From contig PXAQ01000154.1 in NCBI GenBank assembly GCA_003567095.1, positions 1 to 8,814 on the forward strand: a stretch of DNA of 8,814 nucleotides, given 5' to 3'. A program made the position numbers and the translations under genes. The notes under the pieces are model-generated. The model saw only the letters and a program-made list of their open reading frames with translations. It did not search any database and was not told the DNA's origin. The stretch comes from Phycisphaerae bacterium (GTDB lineage: Bacteria; Planctomycetota; Phycisphaerae; Sedimentisphaerales; Anaerohalosphaeraceae). Position 1 is the first letter of the stretch. Each line of letters opens with the position of its first letter. Below are positions 1-5,459 of this stretch, in pieces.

Positions 1-908
1 GCGTTTCGGGCATAGGCATTCATCGTCCGCGTCATCCCCGTGCGAAACCCCGACAGGTGCGTGCCGCCGTCGATGTTGCGGATGTTGTTGGCATAGGCCA
101 TCACCATCTCATTGTAACTGTCGTTATATTGAAACGCCAGCTCGCAGGAGATGCCGCTGTTGGCGTCCTCTTTGCTGAAATAGGTCACATTGGACAGTGC
201 GGTCTTGCCGTCGTTGAGGTATTTGACAAACGCGCGAATCCCTTCTTCATAATGGTACACTTCCTTTTTTTCAACGCGGTCATCCTGAAACGTAATGTGC
301 ACCCCGGCGTTCAGGTACGCCAGCTCGCGCAGCCGTTTTTGAAGTACTTCGAATTTAAATTCCGGCTCGGCAAATATCTCGCCATCCGGCAAAAATGTAA
401 TGCGCGTGCCGCGTTTGGTCGTCTCACCCAGTTCGCGCACCGACCCTGCAGGCACGCCGCGCTCGCACTCGAAATGATAATGCTTGCCGTTGCGCCAGAC
501 ATCGGCTTCCAGCCGCTCGCTCAAGGCATTGACCACGCTGACGCCAACGCCGTGCAGCCCGCCGGAGACCTTGTAGGCCTTGTTGTCGAACTTACCGCCG
601 GCGTGCAGTACCGTCAGGACCACCTCCAGGGCGCTCTTGCCGGCCTCGGCGTGCATTTCGGTCGGGATGCCGTAGCCGTTATCCTCGACCGAGCAACTGC
701 CGTCCATGTGCACGTGCACTAAAATCTGATCGCACCGGCCGGCCAGCGCCTCGTCGATGGAATTGTCCAGCACCTCATAGACCAGGTGATGCAGGCCGCC
801 TTCCTGGCGGTTGCCGATGTACATCTCCGGCCGCTTGCGCACCGCCTGCAGGCCTTCCAATATGCGAATGTCTTCGGCACTGTATTCGTGCTGTGACTGT
901 TCAGTCAT
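1..908 (-). CDS. gyrB: DNA gyrase subunit B, N-terminal part (3' end outside window)
   Basis: ATPase subunit of DNA gyrase, which with GyrA introduces negative supercoils in the cytoplasm. The reading frame is open from the ATG at 908 to the left edge, giving 302 residues of the roughly 640-800 usual for GyrB. Visible GHKL ATPase features are EVLDNSIDEA with the catalytic-type Glu at residue 45, the DNGYGIP motif at 76-82, and the ATP-lid glycine motif GGLHGVG at 116-122. The second (transducer) domain begins after about residue 220, with YANNI and GGTHLSGF near 271-288. ParE shares this fold, but residence beside dnaN and dciA favours GyrB. The ATG follows the dciA stop codon with no gap (TAA-ATG), which suggests translational coupling in a dnaN-dciA-gyrB operon. 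No truncation or frameshift is visible in the part present. Confidence 0.96.
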   Translation of the reverse strand, partial: MTEQSQHEYSAEDIRILEGLQAVRKRPEMYIGNRQEGGLHHLVYEVLDNSIDEALAGRCDQILVHVHMDGSCSVEDNGYGIPTEMHAEAGKSALEVVLTVLHAGGKFDNKAYKVSGGLHGVGVSVVNALSERLEADVWRNGKHYHFECERGVPAGSVRELGETTKRGTRITFLPDGEIFAEPEFKFEVLQKRLRELAYLNAGVHITFQDDRVEKKEVYHYEEGIRAFVKYLNDGKTALSNVTYFSKEDANSGISCELAFQYNDSYNEMVMAYANNIRNIDGGTHLSGFRTGMTRTMNAYARN

Positions 909-1286
909 TTATGAATCCTCGTCTGTCTGTCGTAAAGGAATAATGCGCAGCTTGCGAATGCCGGCCCTGGGACACTGACGCCGCAGTTCGGCCAGCAGTT
1001 CATTCTGCATGATCTGTATCTGGTGCATATACGGCCCCGGCGCCGCCTGAATCGTCAAGGTCTGCCCGGCCACCGAATCCAGCCGACACCACGGTTTTAG
1101 ACCCGGCGGGACAATCGCCTCCCAGGCATCGACCAGCGCGGCATTGCGCTGCAAACGCCGCTTGTGTCGGGTCAGAAAGCCGGCCGCTTCGTCATCGGCG
1201 CGGCAGCAATACGAGCGGGGCCTGTATTGCCACTGGACCGCCGAGCGCAGCAGCTTGTCTTCTTTTAAATTGTCGCTCACAGACAT
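909..1286 (-). CDS. dciA: DciA-like (DUF721) replicative helicase loader protein
   Basis: A 125-residue protein of the DUF721 family. Members called DciA interact with the replicative helicase DnaB and are thought to replace DnaC/DnaI loaders in most bacteria. The C-terminal half carries the family pattern: a Trp-containing helix (AWEAIVPPGLKPW), a strand before GQTLTIQAAPGPY, then a helix with NELLAELRR and a closing strand KLRIIPL. The N-terminal part is basic and Arg-rich (RHKRRLQRN). I chose the ATG at 1286. An in-frame GTG at 1313 would add nine residues (FGGFCFQG-type sequence not typical of the family), and the GGAGG at 1302-1306 lies inside that extension, about 16 bases before the ATG, so the start is not certain. 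The gene lies 54 bases after dnaN and abuts gyrB. The gene recF, often found between dnaN and this family, is absent. Family assignment is by pattern only. Confidence 0.82.
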   Translation of the reverse strand: MSVSDNLKEDKLLRSAVQWQYRPRSYCCRADDEAAGFLTRHKRRLQRNAALVDAWEAIVPPGLKPWCRLDSVAGQTLTIQAAPGPYMHQIQIMQNELLAELRRQCPRAGIRKLRIIPLRQTDEDS

Positions 1287-1340
1287 ACCCTGAAAACAGA
1301 AACCTCCAAACACCGAGGTTCTCTCGATGCGCGGTTTTGC

Positions 1341-2438
1341 TTAGAGATTAACCGGCATAATCAGGTACAGGAAATCCGAACCGCTTTTGATTAACCCCGG
1401 CCGATCCGATTGGCCCAGATGCAGTTCAAAGTCATTGACTTTCAAGACACGCAGCGCATCGGCCATAAACTGCGGGTTAAACCCGATCTCAATCGGCTCG
1501 CCATCATACTCGACCGCCATATCAATCTGTGCGTCGCCGGTTTCCGGTGCCCGGCTCGAGAACACCAGGGTATGCTTGTCCAAGCTCAGCTTGATGCCTT
1601 TGCTGTCCTCGGTCGCCAGCAGGGCCGCACGCTTGACGGCACTGAGCGACGGACCGGTCGGCAGCGACACCTTTTTCTGGTAATCGGTCGGTATGATATC
1701 TTCATAACGCGGGAAGTTGCCTTCCAGCAGGTTGGAACTGACCACCACATCACCGCAGATCACGGCAATCTGGTTGTTGACAAACCGAATACCCGCCGTC
1801 GCGCCGCTTTGGGCCGGAATCTTATCCAGAATCGTCATCGTCTTGGCCGGCACGATAATCCGTCCTTCGGGCACCGCATCGACCTTTTCCAGGCCGATGA
1901 CCGCCTTGGACAGCCGACGCCCGTCGGTGGCGACCAGCGCCAGCTTCTTGCCCTGCACCTCCCAGAGAATACCGTTCAGTGCATAGCGGGTGCTCTCCTT
2001 GGCCGCGGCAAAGACGGTCAGCTCGATGCCTTCCTGAAGCTTGTCCAGCTTAACCTCCAGCTCGGCCTGCCCCTCAAAGCCCGGTACGGCCGGATACTGA
2101 TCCGGGTCGTGGGCGTAGATCGTAAATCGACTGTCCGAGCCGATCAGGTGAACCGCCGATTCGGCCGCCTGCAGCTCGATGACCTCGTCAAAACTTTCAC
2201 GAACAATCGAGTTGAGCTTATCGGCAGGAACCACAATATCGCCGGCTTGGGTGATATCAACCTGTTTAACCAGTTGGGTAATGCCGGCCTCCAGATCGGT
2301 CGCGCTGACGCGCACCGCCTCGTCTTCGGTCGTGATCCGCAAACACTGAAGAATAGGTTTGGGTGTCCGGCTGGGAACGATGCTGGATACAAGACTCAAT
2401 GCGTCCTGCAAAGCCGCTCGATTGAATTTTACTTTCAT
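1341..2438 (-). CDS. dnaN: DNA polymerase III beta subunit (sliding clamp)
   Basis: The ring-shaped processivity clamp that tethers DNA polymerase III and other partners to DNA. The 365 residues match the normal family length (about 366), consistent with three clamp domains of about 120 residues each. Recognisable family features are the N-terminal MKVKFNRAALQDAL, the PILQCLRI strand, ATDLEAGI near residue 46-53, YALNGILWE and ATDGRRLS in the second domain, GNFPRYEDIIP, and the C-terminal hydrophobic-pocket segment YLIMPVNL, corresponding to YVVMPMRL in E. coli. The ATG at 2438 is preceded by GAGGGA four bases upstream, a good ribosome binding site. It is the first gene of the leftward dnaN-dciA-gyrB cluster and borders the candidate replication origin. 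A long antisense open frame across it is a by-product of codon bias. Confidence 0.97.
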   Translation of the reverse strand: MKVKFNRAALQDALSLVSSIVPSRTPKPILQCLRITTEDEAVRVSATDLEAGITQLVKQVDITQAGDIVVPADKLNSIVRESFDEVIELQAAESAVHLIGSDSRFTIYAHDPDQYPAVPGFEGQAELEVKLDKLQEGIELTVFAAAKESTRYALNGILWEVQGKKLALVATDGRRLSKAVIGLEKVDAVPEGRIIVPAKTMTILDKIPAQSGATAGIRFVNNQIAVICGDVVVSSNLLEGNFPRYEDIIPTDYQKKVSLPTGPSLSAVKRAALLATEDSKGIKLSLDKHTLVFSSRAPETGDAQIDMAVEYDGEPIEIGFNPQFMADALRVLKVNDFELHLGQSDRPGLIKSGSDFLYLIMPVNL

Positions 2439-2484
2439 AGCGTCCCTCGCGTTTAAATTAGAAGATACACGAAATCGGTTTAAC

Positions 2485-2503
2485 CGGTCATTTTACCTGA
2501 CCG
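2485..2503. repeat. Inverted repeat over the dnaN -10 element
   Basis: Arms CGGTCA and TGACCG are perfect 6-base complements separated by seven bases (TTTTACC). The predicted dnaN -10 hexamer lies in the spacer and inner arm, so this could be an operator. A shorter dyad, CGGTT-T-AACCG at 2476-2486, overlaps its left edge. Confidence 0.4.
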
Positions 2504-2518
2504 AAAACACTTTGAAAA
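2490..2518 (-). promoter_or_regulatory. Predicted promoter of dnaN operon
   Basis: Read on the minus strand, a -35 TTTTCA (4 of 6 consensus, at 2513-2518) is followed after 17 bases by a -10 TAAAAT (5 of 6, at 2490-2495). The start of transcription would fall near 2483, leaving a leader of about 45 bases before dnaN. A one-mismatch DnaA box lies about 20 bases upstream of the -35. The -10 sits inside the inverted repeat listed at 2485-2503. Confidence 0.5.
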
Positions 2519-2536
2519 GACAATTTTTACTGCCTG

Positions 2537-2545
2537 AGTGGATAA
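2537..2545 (-). promoter_or_regulatory. DnaA box, one mismatch
   Basis: AGTGGATAA on the plus strand, i.e. TTATCCACT on the minus strand, differs from the TTATCCACA consensus only at the last base. It lies just upstream of the predicted dnaN promoter, so it could serve either initiation or DnaA-dependent control of dnaN. Confidence 0.55.
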
Positions 2546-2594
2546 TTTTGCGCTTTTGGCAAGTTAAACAGATGCCCGCTGCCCCACAGGTATG

Positions 2595-2603
2595 TGTGGA
2601 TTA
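2595..2603 (-). promoter_or_regulatory. DnaA box, one mismatch, beside AT-rich stretch
   Basis: TGTGGATTA on the plus strand (TAATCCACA on the minus strand) has one mismatch to consensus. It directly abuts the AT-rich block starting at 2601, the position where a DnaA filament would begin strand opening. Confidence 0.55.
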
Positions 2604-2650
2604 AAGACGATTAGAATAAAAGAAAAAGAATTAACAGTCTTATTCATATA
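2601..2650. other. AT-rich candidate duplex-unwinding element
   Basis: About 40 of 50 bases are A or T, with a purine-rich run (AATAAAAGAAAAAGAA) on the plus strand. The position next to a DnaA box and inside the dnaN-flanking gap is what a duplex-unwinding element shows. Spaced TTA/TAG/TAA triplets resemble a DnaA-trio array but I cannot establish the register. Confidence 0.5.
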
Positions 2651-2660
2651 GGGCGTGATT

Positions 2661-2690
2661 TTGTGACGTATTGGATCGCCCCGGTCACAA
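2661..2690. repeat. Inverted repeat in the origin region
   Basis: Arms TTGTGAC (2661-2667) and GTCACAA (2684-2690) are perfect 7-base complements with a 16-base spacer containing the only GATC I noticed in the gap. The spacing does not fit a CRP-type site (TGTGA-N6-TCACA). It may be a protein binding site in the origin; the function is unknown. Confidence 0.4.
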
Positions 2691-2720
2691 CGCCGGTCTC
2701 TGCAGGCAATTACGTTTAAA

Positions 2721-2746
2721 GTTATCCCCGGCGTATTGTGGATAAC
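2721..2746. promoter_or_regulatory. Head-to-head DnaA box pair (one perfect)
   Basis: The right half contains TGTGGATAA at 2737-2745, a perfect DnaA box on the minus strand. The left half contains TTATCCCCG at 2722-2730, a box with two mismatches on the plus strand. Together GTTATCC and GGATAAC form a perfect 7-base inverted repeat with a 12-base spacer. This would place two DnaA monomers facing each other. Confidence 0.65.
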
Positions 2747-2794
2747 CTGTGAGGCCGACTGTGTGAGGGGGTATCGACGCGCTGTGAGAAGTCC

Positions 2795-2821
2795 AAAACC
2801 AGTACTGAAAGGGCTGGTTTT
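2795..2821. terminator. Hairpin with T-rich flank, possible bidirectional terminator
   Basis: Arms AAAACCAG (2795-2802) and CTGGTTTT (2814-2821) are perfect 8-base complements around an 11-base loop, followed on the plus strand by two more T residues. Read on the minus strand the 3' arm also ends in TTTT, so it could end leftward transcripts from the ABC-F gene about 125 bases downstream of its stop codon, protecting the candidate origin. The stem has only three G:C pairs, so it may be weak, or it may be an origin dyad instead. Confidence 0.4.
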
Positions 2822-2861
2822 TTACAGAATGAGCAACATGTCTAACACAACAATTAACAGG

Positions 2862-2870
2862 TTGTCCACA
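2862..2870 (+). promoter_or_regulatory. DnaA box, one mismatch
   Basis: TTGTCCACA has one mismatch to TTATCCACA, at the third base. It sits between short TTAAC/GTTAA arms at 2854-2858 and 2876-2880. Confidence 0.5.
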
Positions 2871-2934
2871 GGGCAGTTAACACCCCCACATGGTGGTGGC
2901 GGGCAAGTAAAAGCAACTATATGTCCGGTATTGG

Positions 2935-2943
2935 TTATCCACA
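2935..2943 (+). promoter_or_regulatory. Perfect DnaA box
   Basis: TTATCCACA matches the consensus at all nine positions. It ends two bases before the stop codon of the ABC-F gene, so the origin-like region extends right up to that gene. Confidence 0.7.
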
Positions 2944-2945
2944 AT

Positions 2946-4895
2946 TTATCCCAGCCGGTACTCCCAGGCCTCGTACCACAGCGACAGATCCTTTTCGAGC
3001 GTCGCCCGCCGGCGACTCAAATCGGCCAACCGCTCGGGGACCTGGTAGACGGTCGCGTCACCGAATTGGGCATTGAGCTGCTCCTGCTGGGCTTCGAGGG
3101 TGGCGATGGTGCTTTCGATCTGTTCCAGGCTGTATTTGTTGAACGCTTTAAGATGCCGCGGTGCGGCGGTGCGGGGCGATTTTGGGGGGGATGACGGTTT
3201 AGCGCGGGCGGCCTTTGCCGTATCGCTGGCCTTGCGCTGCTCGATGATCTGACTATAAGTGCTGTATATACCGTCACTTTCAGGAAAAACCGTCGGGACC
3301 CATTCAACAGCGCCCGTCTTTTTGTTCCCCTCCTGATCCACGCCCAGCACCAGTAGTGTCTCGGCGACACGGTCCAGAAAATAGCGGTCATGGCTGACCG
3401 TGATGAGGGTTCCGTTGAAGTCGTCAAGAGCGTGTTCCAGCAGTTCGCGACTGTCGATGTCCAGATGGTTGGTCGGCTCGTCCAGGATCAGTAAATCCGG
3501 CTCTTTGAGCACCAGTTTGCAGAGCATCAGGCGGTTTTGCTGGCCGCCGCTCAGATCGCCGACACGCTTGAAGACCTCATCGCCGCAAAACAAAAAAGCC
3601 CCCAATTGGGACCGAATTGCCTCGGGCAGCAGCTCGGGTCGGGCGGTTCGGGCCTCCTCCAATACAGAGTTTTCAACATTCAGCGACAGGGCATGTTGAT
3701 CCAGATAACCCACCTCGATATTATTACCAAGTCGAACGCGGCCGTTTTCCGGGGTCATCTGGCCCAGGAGGATTTTCAATAAAGTGGTTTTTCCGGTTCC
3801 ATTTGGACCGGTAATCGCCAGTCGCTGCCCGACGCCCAACTCAAACGAAAGATGTTCAAATAAAACCAGCTCATCAAACCGTTTACCGACATCCTCAACG
3901 CGCAGCACGAGATCGCTTTTGGCCTGTGACTTGGAAAACGAAAACCGAATGGTCTTCTTTTGAGAGTTTTTTTGCAAGAAATCAGGATTTTCTTTGAGCA
4001 ATCGATTCAGGCGCGTCTTGCGGCCGCGGGCGGTTTTGCGCATGCCTTCCTGGTCTTTGTTGCGGGCAATAAAATCCAGCGTCTGGGCGACCATCTCGGC
4101 GCGTTTGGTGTGTTCTCTTTGCTGGGCGGTACGTACCGCTTCTTTGGCGGCGACAAACTGGGTATAGTTACCCTTCCACACCCGTGCGGCCTTATGTTCG
4201 ATTTCCACGATTTTCTCGGCGACCCGATCCAGCAAATACCGGTCATGGCTGATAAGCATCACCGCGCCCGGGTAGGCCCGCAGAAAGCTCTCCAGCCAGG
4301 CAGTCGCCTGCAAATCCAAGTGATTGGTCGGCTCATCAAGTAGCAGGCAGTTGGTGTTTTGCACAAGCACCTTGGCCAGCCCGAGTCGTGAGATCTGCCC
4401 GCCGCTCAGGGCCGAGGTGGGAGTCTCAAACAGCGAGGCGTCAAAACCCAATCCAGCCAGCGTGCTCTTAATACGCGCCTCAAAGCCGTAGCCCCCGGTG
4501 ACCTCAAATGTATGACACAAACGGTCATATTCGTTCATCACCGCAGGCAGCTCGTCCTTGTCGGCCTGTTCCATAGACGCGGCCAGATGCTCGATGCGAT
4601 GCAGCATGCCAAGCACTTCAGCCATCCCGTCGTGCATCTCTTCAAGCACGGTTTTTTGGCCGTCGAATGAGGGCTCCTGCGGCAAATACCCGACTTTTAC
4701 GTCGCCGGCAAGGGTCAGGCGACCGGTATCCGGCGTTTCTGTGCCCAGAATCATGCGCAGCAACGTTGTCTTGCCGCACCCGTTGGGGCCGATCAGGCCG
4801 ACTTTTTGTCCGGCATAAAGATGCAAATTCAGCCCGGAAAAGACCACTTCCGGACCAAACGACTTATGAATATCCTGAAATACAGCCAGCGCCAT
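2946..4895 (-). CDS. ABC-F family ATPase (duplicated ABC domains, no membrane segments)
   Basis: A 649-residue soluble protein with two ABC ATPase domains, as in the ABC-F family (EttA, Uup, YheS, ribosome-protection proteins), which act on the ribosome rather than in transport. Domain one has Walker A GPNGCGKTT at 36-44, signature LSGGQ at 163-167, Walker B CLLLDEPTNHLD at 183-194 and SHDRY at 216-220. Domain two has Walker A at 363-371, LSGGQ at 448-452, LLILDEPTNHLD at 468-479 and SHDRY at 501-505. The linker between them (about 240-320) is charged and helical, as expected for the P-site tRNA interaction motif. A low-complexity Ala/Pro/Lys stretch (about 556-582) leads to a C-terminal coiled coil (about 588-645), as in Uup or YheS. 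The start at 4895 puts MALAVFQDI right before the first domain. The frame stays open to a TTG at 5015, but that 40-residue extension is Cys- and Val-rich and unlike the family. No Shine-Dalgarno precedes the ATG. The subfamily cannot be fixed by eye. Confidence 0.93.
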   Translation of the reverse strand: MALAVFQDIHKSFGPEVVFSGLNLHLYAGQKVGLIGPNGCGKTTLLRMILGTETPDTGRLTLAGDVKVGYLPQEPSFDGQKTVLEEMHDGMAEVLGMLHRIEHLAASMEQADKDELPAVMNEYDRLCHTFEVTGGYGFEARIKSTLAGLGFDASLFETPTSALSGGQISRLGLAKVLVQNTNCLLLDEPTNHLDLQATAWLESFLRAYPGAVMLISHDRYLLDRVAEKIVEIEHKAARVWKGNYTQFVAAKEAVRTAQQREHTKRAEMVAQTLDFIARNKDQEGMRKTARGRKTRLNRLLKENPDFLQKNSQKKTIRFSFSKSQAKSDLVLRVEDVGKRFDELVLFEHLSFELGVGQRLAITGPNGTGKTTLLKILLGQMTPENGRVRLGNNIEVGYLDQHALSLNVENSVLEEARTARPELLPEAIRSQLGAFLFCGDEVFKRVGDLSGGQQNRLMLCKLVLKEPDLLILDEPTNHLDIDSRELLEHALDDFNGTLITVSHDRYFLDRVAETLLVLGVDQEGNKKTGAVEWVPTVFPESDGIYSTYSQIIEQRKASDTAKAARAKPSSPPKSPRTAAPRHLKAFNKYSLEQIESTIATLEAQQEQLNAQFGDATVYQVPERLADLSRRRATLEKDLSLWYEAWEYRLG

Positions 4896-4927
4896 GGGTT
4901 CACTATCGTTGAAATCGCGTAAGATGA

Positions 4928-4937
4928 GTGGTACCAC
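4928..4937. repeat. Perfect palindrome near ABC-F transcription start
   Basis: GTGGTACCAC is a 10-base perfect palindrome located just downstream of the predicted -10 of the ABC-F promoter and about 30 bases before the ATG. It could be an operator or a short leader hairpin. A chance palindrome cannot be excluded at this length. Confidence 0.3.
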
Positions 4938-4948
4938 CACATCGGCCC

Positions 4949-4977
4949 AGTATAGAACAACAGCGATTGCAACGCAA
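4949..4977 (-). promoter_or_regulatory. Predicted promoter of the ABC-F gene
   Basis: On the minus strand, TATACT (5 of 6 consensus, 4949-4954) lies 17 bases after TTGCGT (3 of 6, 4972-4977). The transcript would start near 4942 with a leader of about 47 bases. A second possibility is further upstream on the same strand: TTGACA at 5050-5055 with TATTTT at 5026-5031 and an 18-base spacer, which would give a leader of about 130 bases. Confidence 0.4.
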
Positions 4978-5076
4978 ACAAAGTTTTCGCCAGAGCGGCG
5001 GCATAAACACAACAAACAAGACCTAAAAATACAAAACTAACCTTAAAGATGTCAATCCGTGAATCGGTTTTTTACT

Positions 5077-5105
5077 TTGACAACCCTTGCCCGGCCTGCT
5101 ACACT
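5077..5105 (+). promoter_or_regulatory. Sigma70-type promoter of the lipoprotein-cdaA cluster
   Basis: A perfect -35 TTGACA at 5077-5082 is followed after exactly 17 bases by TACACT (4 of 6) at 5100-5105. Transcription would start near 5112, about 53 bases before the lipoprotein ATG. It is the best housekeeping-type promoter in the window and no other strong one is seen before cdaA, so it probably serves the whole rightward cluster. Confidence 0.6.
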
Positions 5106-5126
5106 GAGGATGCGACGTGATAGGCT

Positions 5127-5147
5127 TTATTTTATTGGATAAAATAA
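5127..5147. repeat. Perfect AT-only inverted repeat in the lipoprotein leader
   Basis: Arms TTATTTTAT and ATAAAATAA are perfect 9-base complements around a TGG loop. It lies downstream of the predicted transcription start and ends five bases before the AAGGA ribosome binding site at 5152-5156. It could be an operator or an RNA hairpin controlling translation or stability. It has no following T-tract, so it does not look like a terminator. Confidence 0.5.
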
Positions 5148-5164
5148 CTGTAAGGAACACGCAG

Positions 5165-5383
5165 ATGATGAAGAAATTCATGACGACAAAACTGTTATGG
5201 GCGCTGTTAATCGCCGGTGGGCTCGCGCTGGCCGGTTGCAGTACACGCGGGATGACCGCTGCGGAGGTGAACCAGCGGCATTACCGGACAATCCAGAACG
5301 ACTGGTGGCAAATTCAGGATGACATCGACTCGATTTTGATGCTTGACAGACCCAGCCGATTGAGCAGGCAGATGGTGCGATGA
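5165..5383 (+). CDS. Small lipoprotein of unknown function upstream of cdaA
   Basis: A 72-residue protein with a clear lipoprotein signal peptide: basic start MMKKFMTTK, hydrophobic core LLWALLIAGGLAL, and lipobox LAGC with the lipidated Cys at residue 25. Ser follows the Cys, which by the usual +2 rule in diderms favours outer-membrane sorting. The mature part is only 48 residues, with a Trp-Trp pair and an acidic helix (DWWQIQDDIDSIL) followed by a basic tail (RPSRLSRQMVR). I chose the ATG at 5165 because AAGGA lies eight bases before it; a GTG at 5117 would add 16 residues ahead of the signal peptide. I do not recognise a family. It precedes cdaA by 76 bases in the same direction, so it is probably co-transcribed and may act with the c-di-AMP system, but that link is positional only. 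Confidence 0.75.
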   Translation: MMKKFMTTKLLWALLIAGGLALAGCSTRGMTAAEVNQRHYRTIQNDWWQIQDDIDSILMLDRPSRLSRQMVR

Positions 5384-5459
5384 CCAGTGGGCATGCAAAG
5401 CGTCCATCCAACAACACGAATAACCAAAGCAGTAACGTAGTCGAAGCAGAGATGTATTC

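Larger units (their letters stand above)
2439..2945. other. oriC: Candidate chromosomal replication origin (oriC)
   Basis: A 507-base gap between dnaN and the ABC-F gene with no credible coding sequence. I see two perfect 9-mer DnaA boxes (TGTGGATAA at 2737, TTATCCACA at 2935), three one-mismatch boxes (2537, 2595, 2862), and a degenerate box at 2722 facing the perfect one at 2737. A stretch at 2601-2650 has only about 10 G/C in 50 bases and sits directly beside the box at 2595, the arrangement expected of a duplex-unwinding element. Several dyads are also present. Bacterial origins very often lie next to dnaN or dnaA, which supports the call, although dnaA is not in this window. A plasmid or secondary origin is unlikely given the chromosomal gyrB/dnaN context. 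Function is inferred from sequence alone. Confidence 0.8.

Noticed and set aside
57..722. 221-codon plus-strand open frame
   Set aside because: Antisense to gyrB, whose ATPase motifs are unmistakable; the encoded sequence has no family features.
1314..1326. CGAG-CTCG hairpin between dnaN and dciA
   Set aside because: Four-base stem only; not enough to call a regulatory element.
1410..2456. 348-codon plus-strand open frame across dnaN
   Set aside because: Almost entirely antisense to a full-length clamp gene; His/Arg/Gln-rich composition typical of reverse-strand shadow frames.
2881..2903. Short CCAC/GTGG hairpin and G-rich stretch (ATGGTGGTGGCGGG)
   Set aside because: Stem of only four or five bases without T-run or conservation evidence; likely chance.
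2736..3194. 152-codon plus-strand open frame from the origin gap into the ABC-F gene
   Set aside because: Its start lies among DnaA boxes, the second half is antisense to the ABC-F C-terminus, and there is no ribosome binding site or recognisable product.
4896..5015. In-frame 40-codon upstream extension of the ABC-F protein from a TTG
   Set aside because: Sequence unlike the family, contains both candidate -10/-35 of the nearer promoter and no Shine-Dalgarno; the ATG at 4895 fits the domain start.
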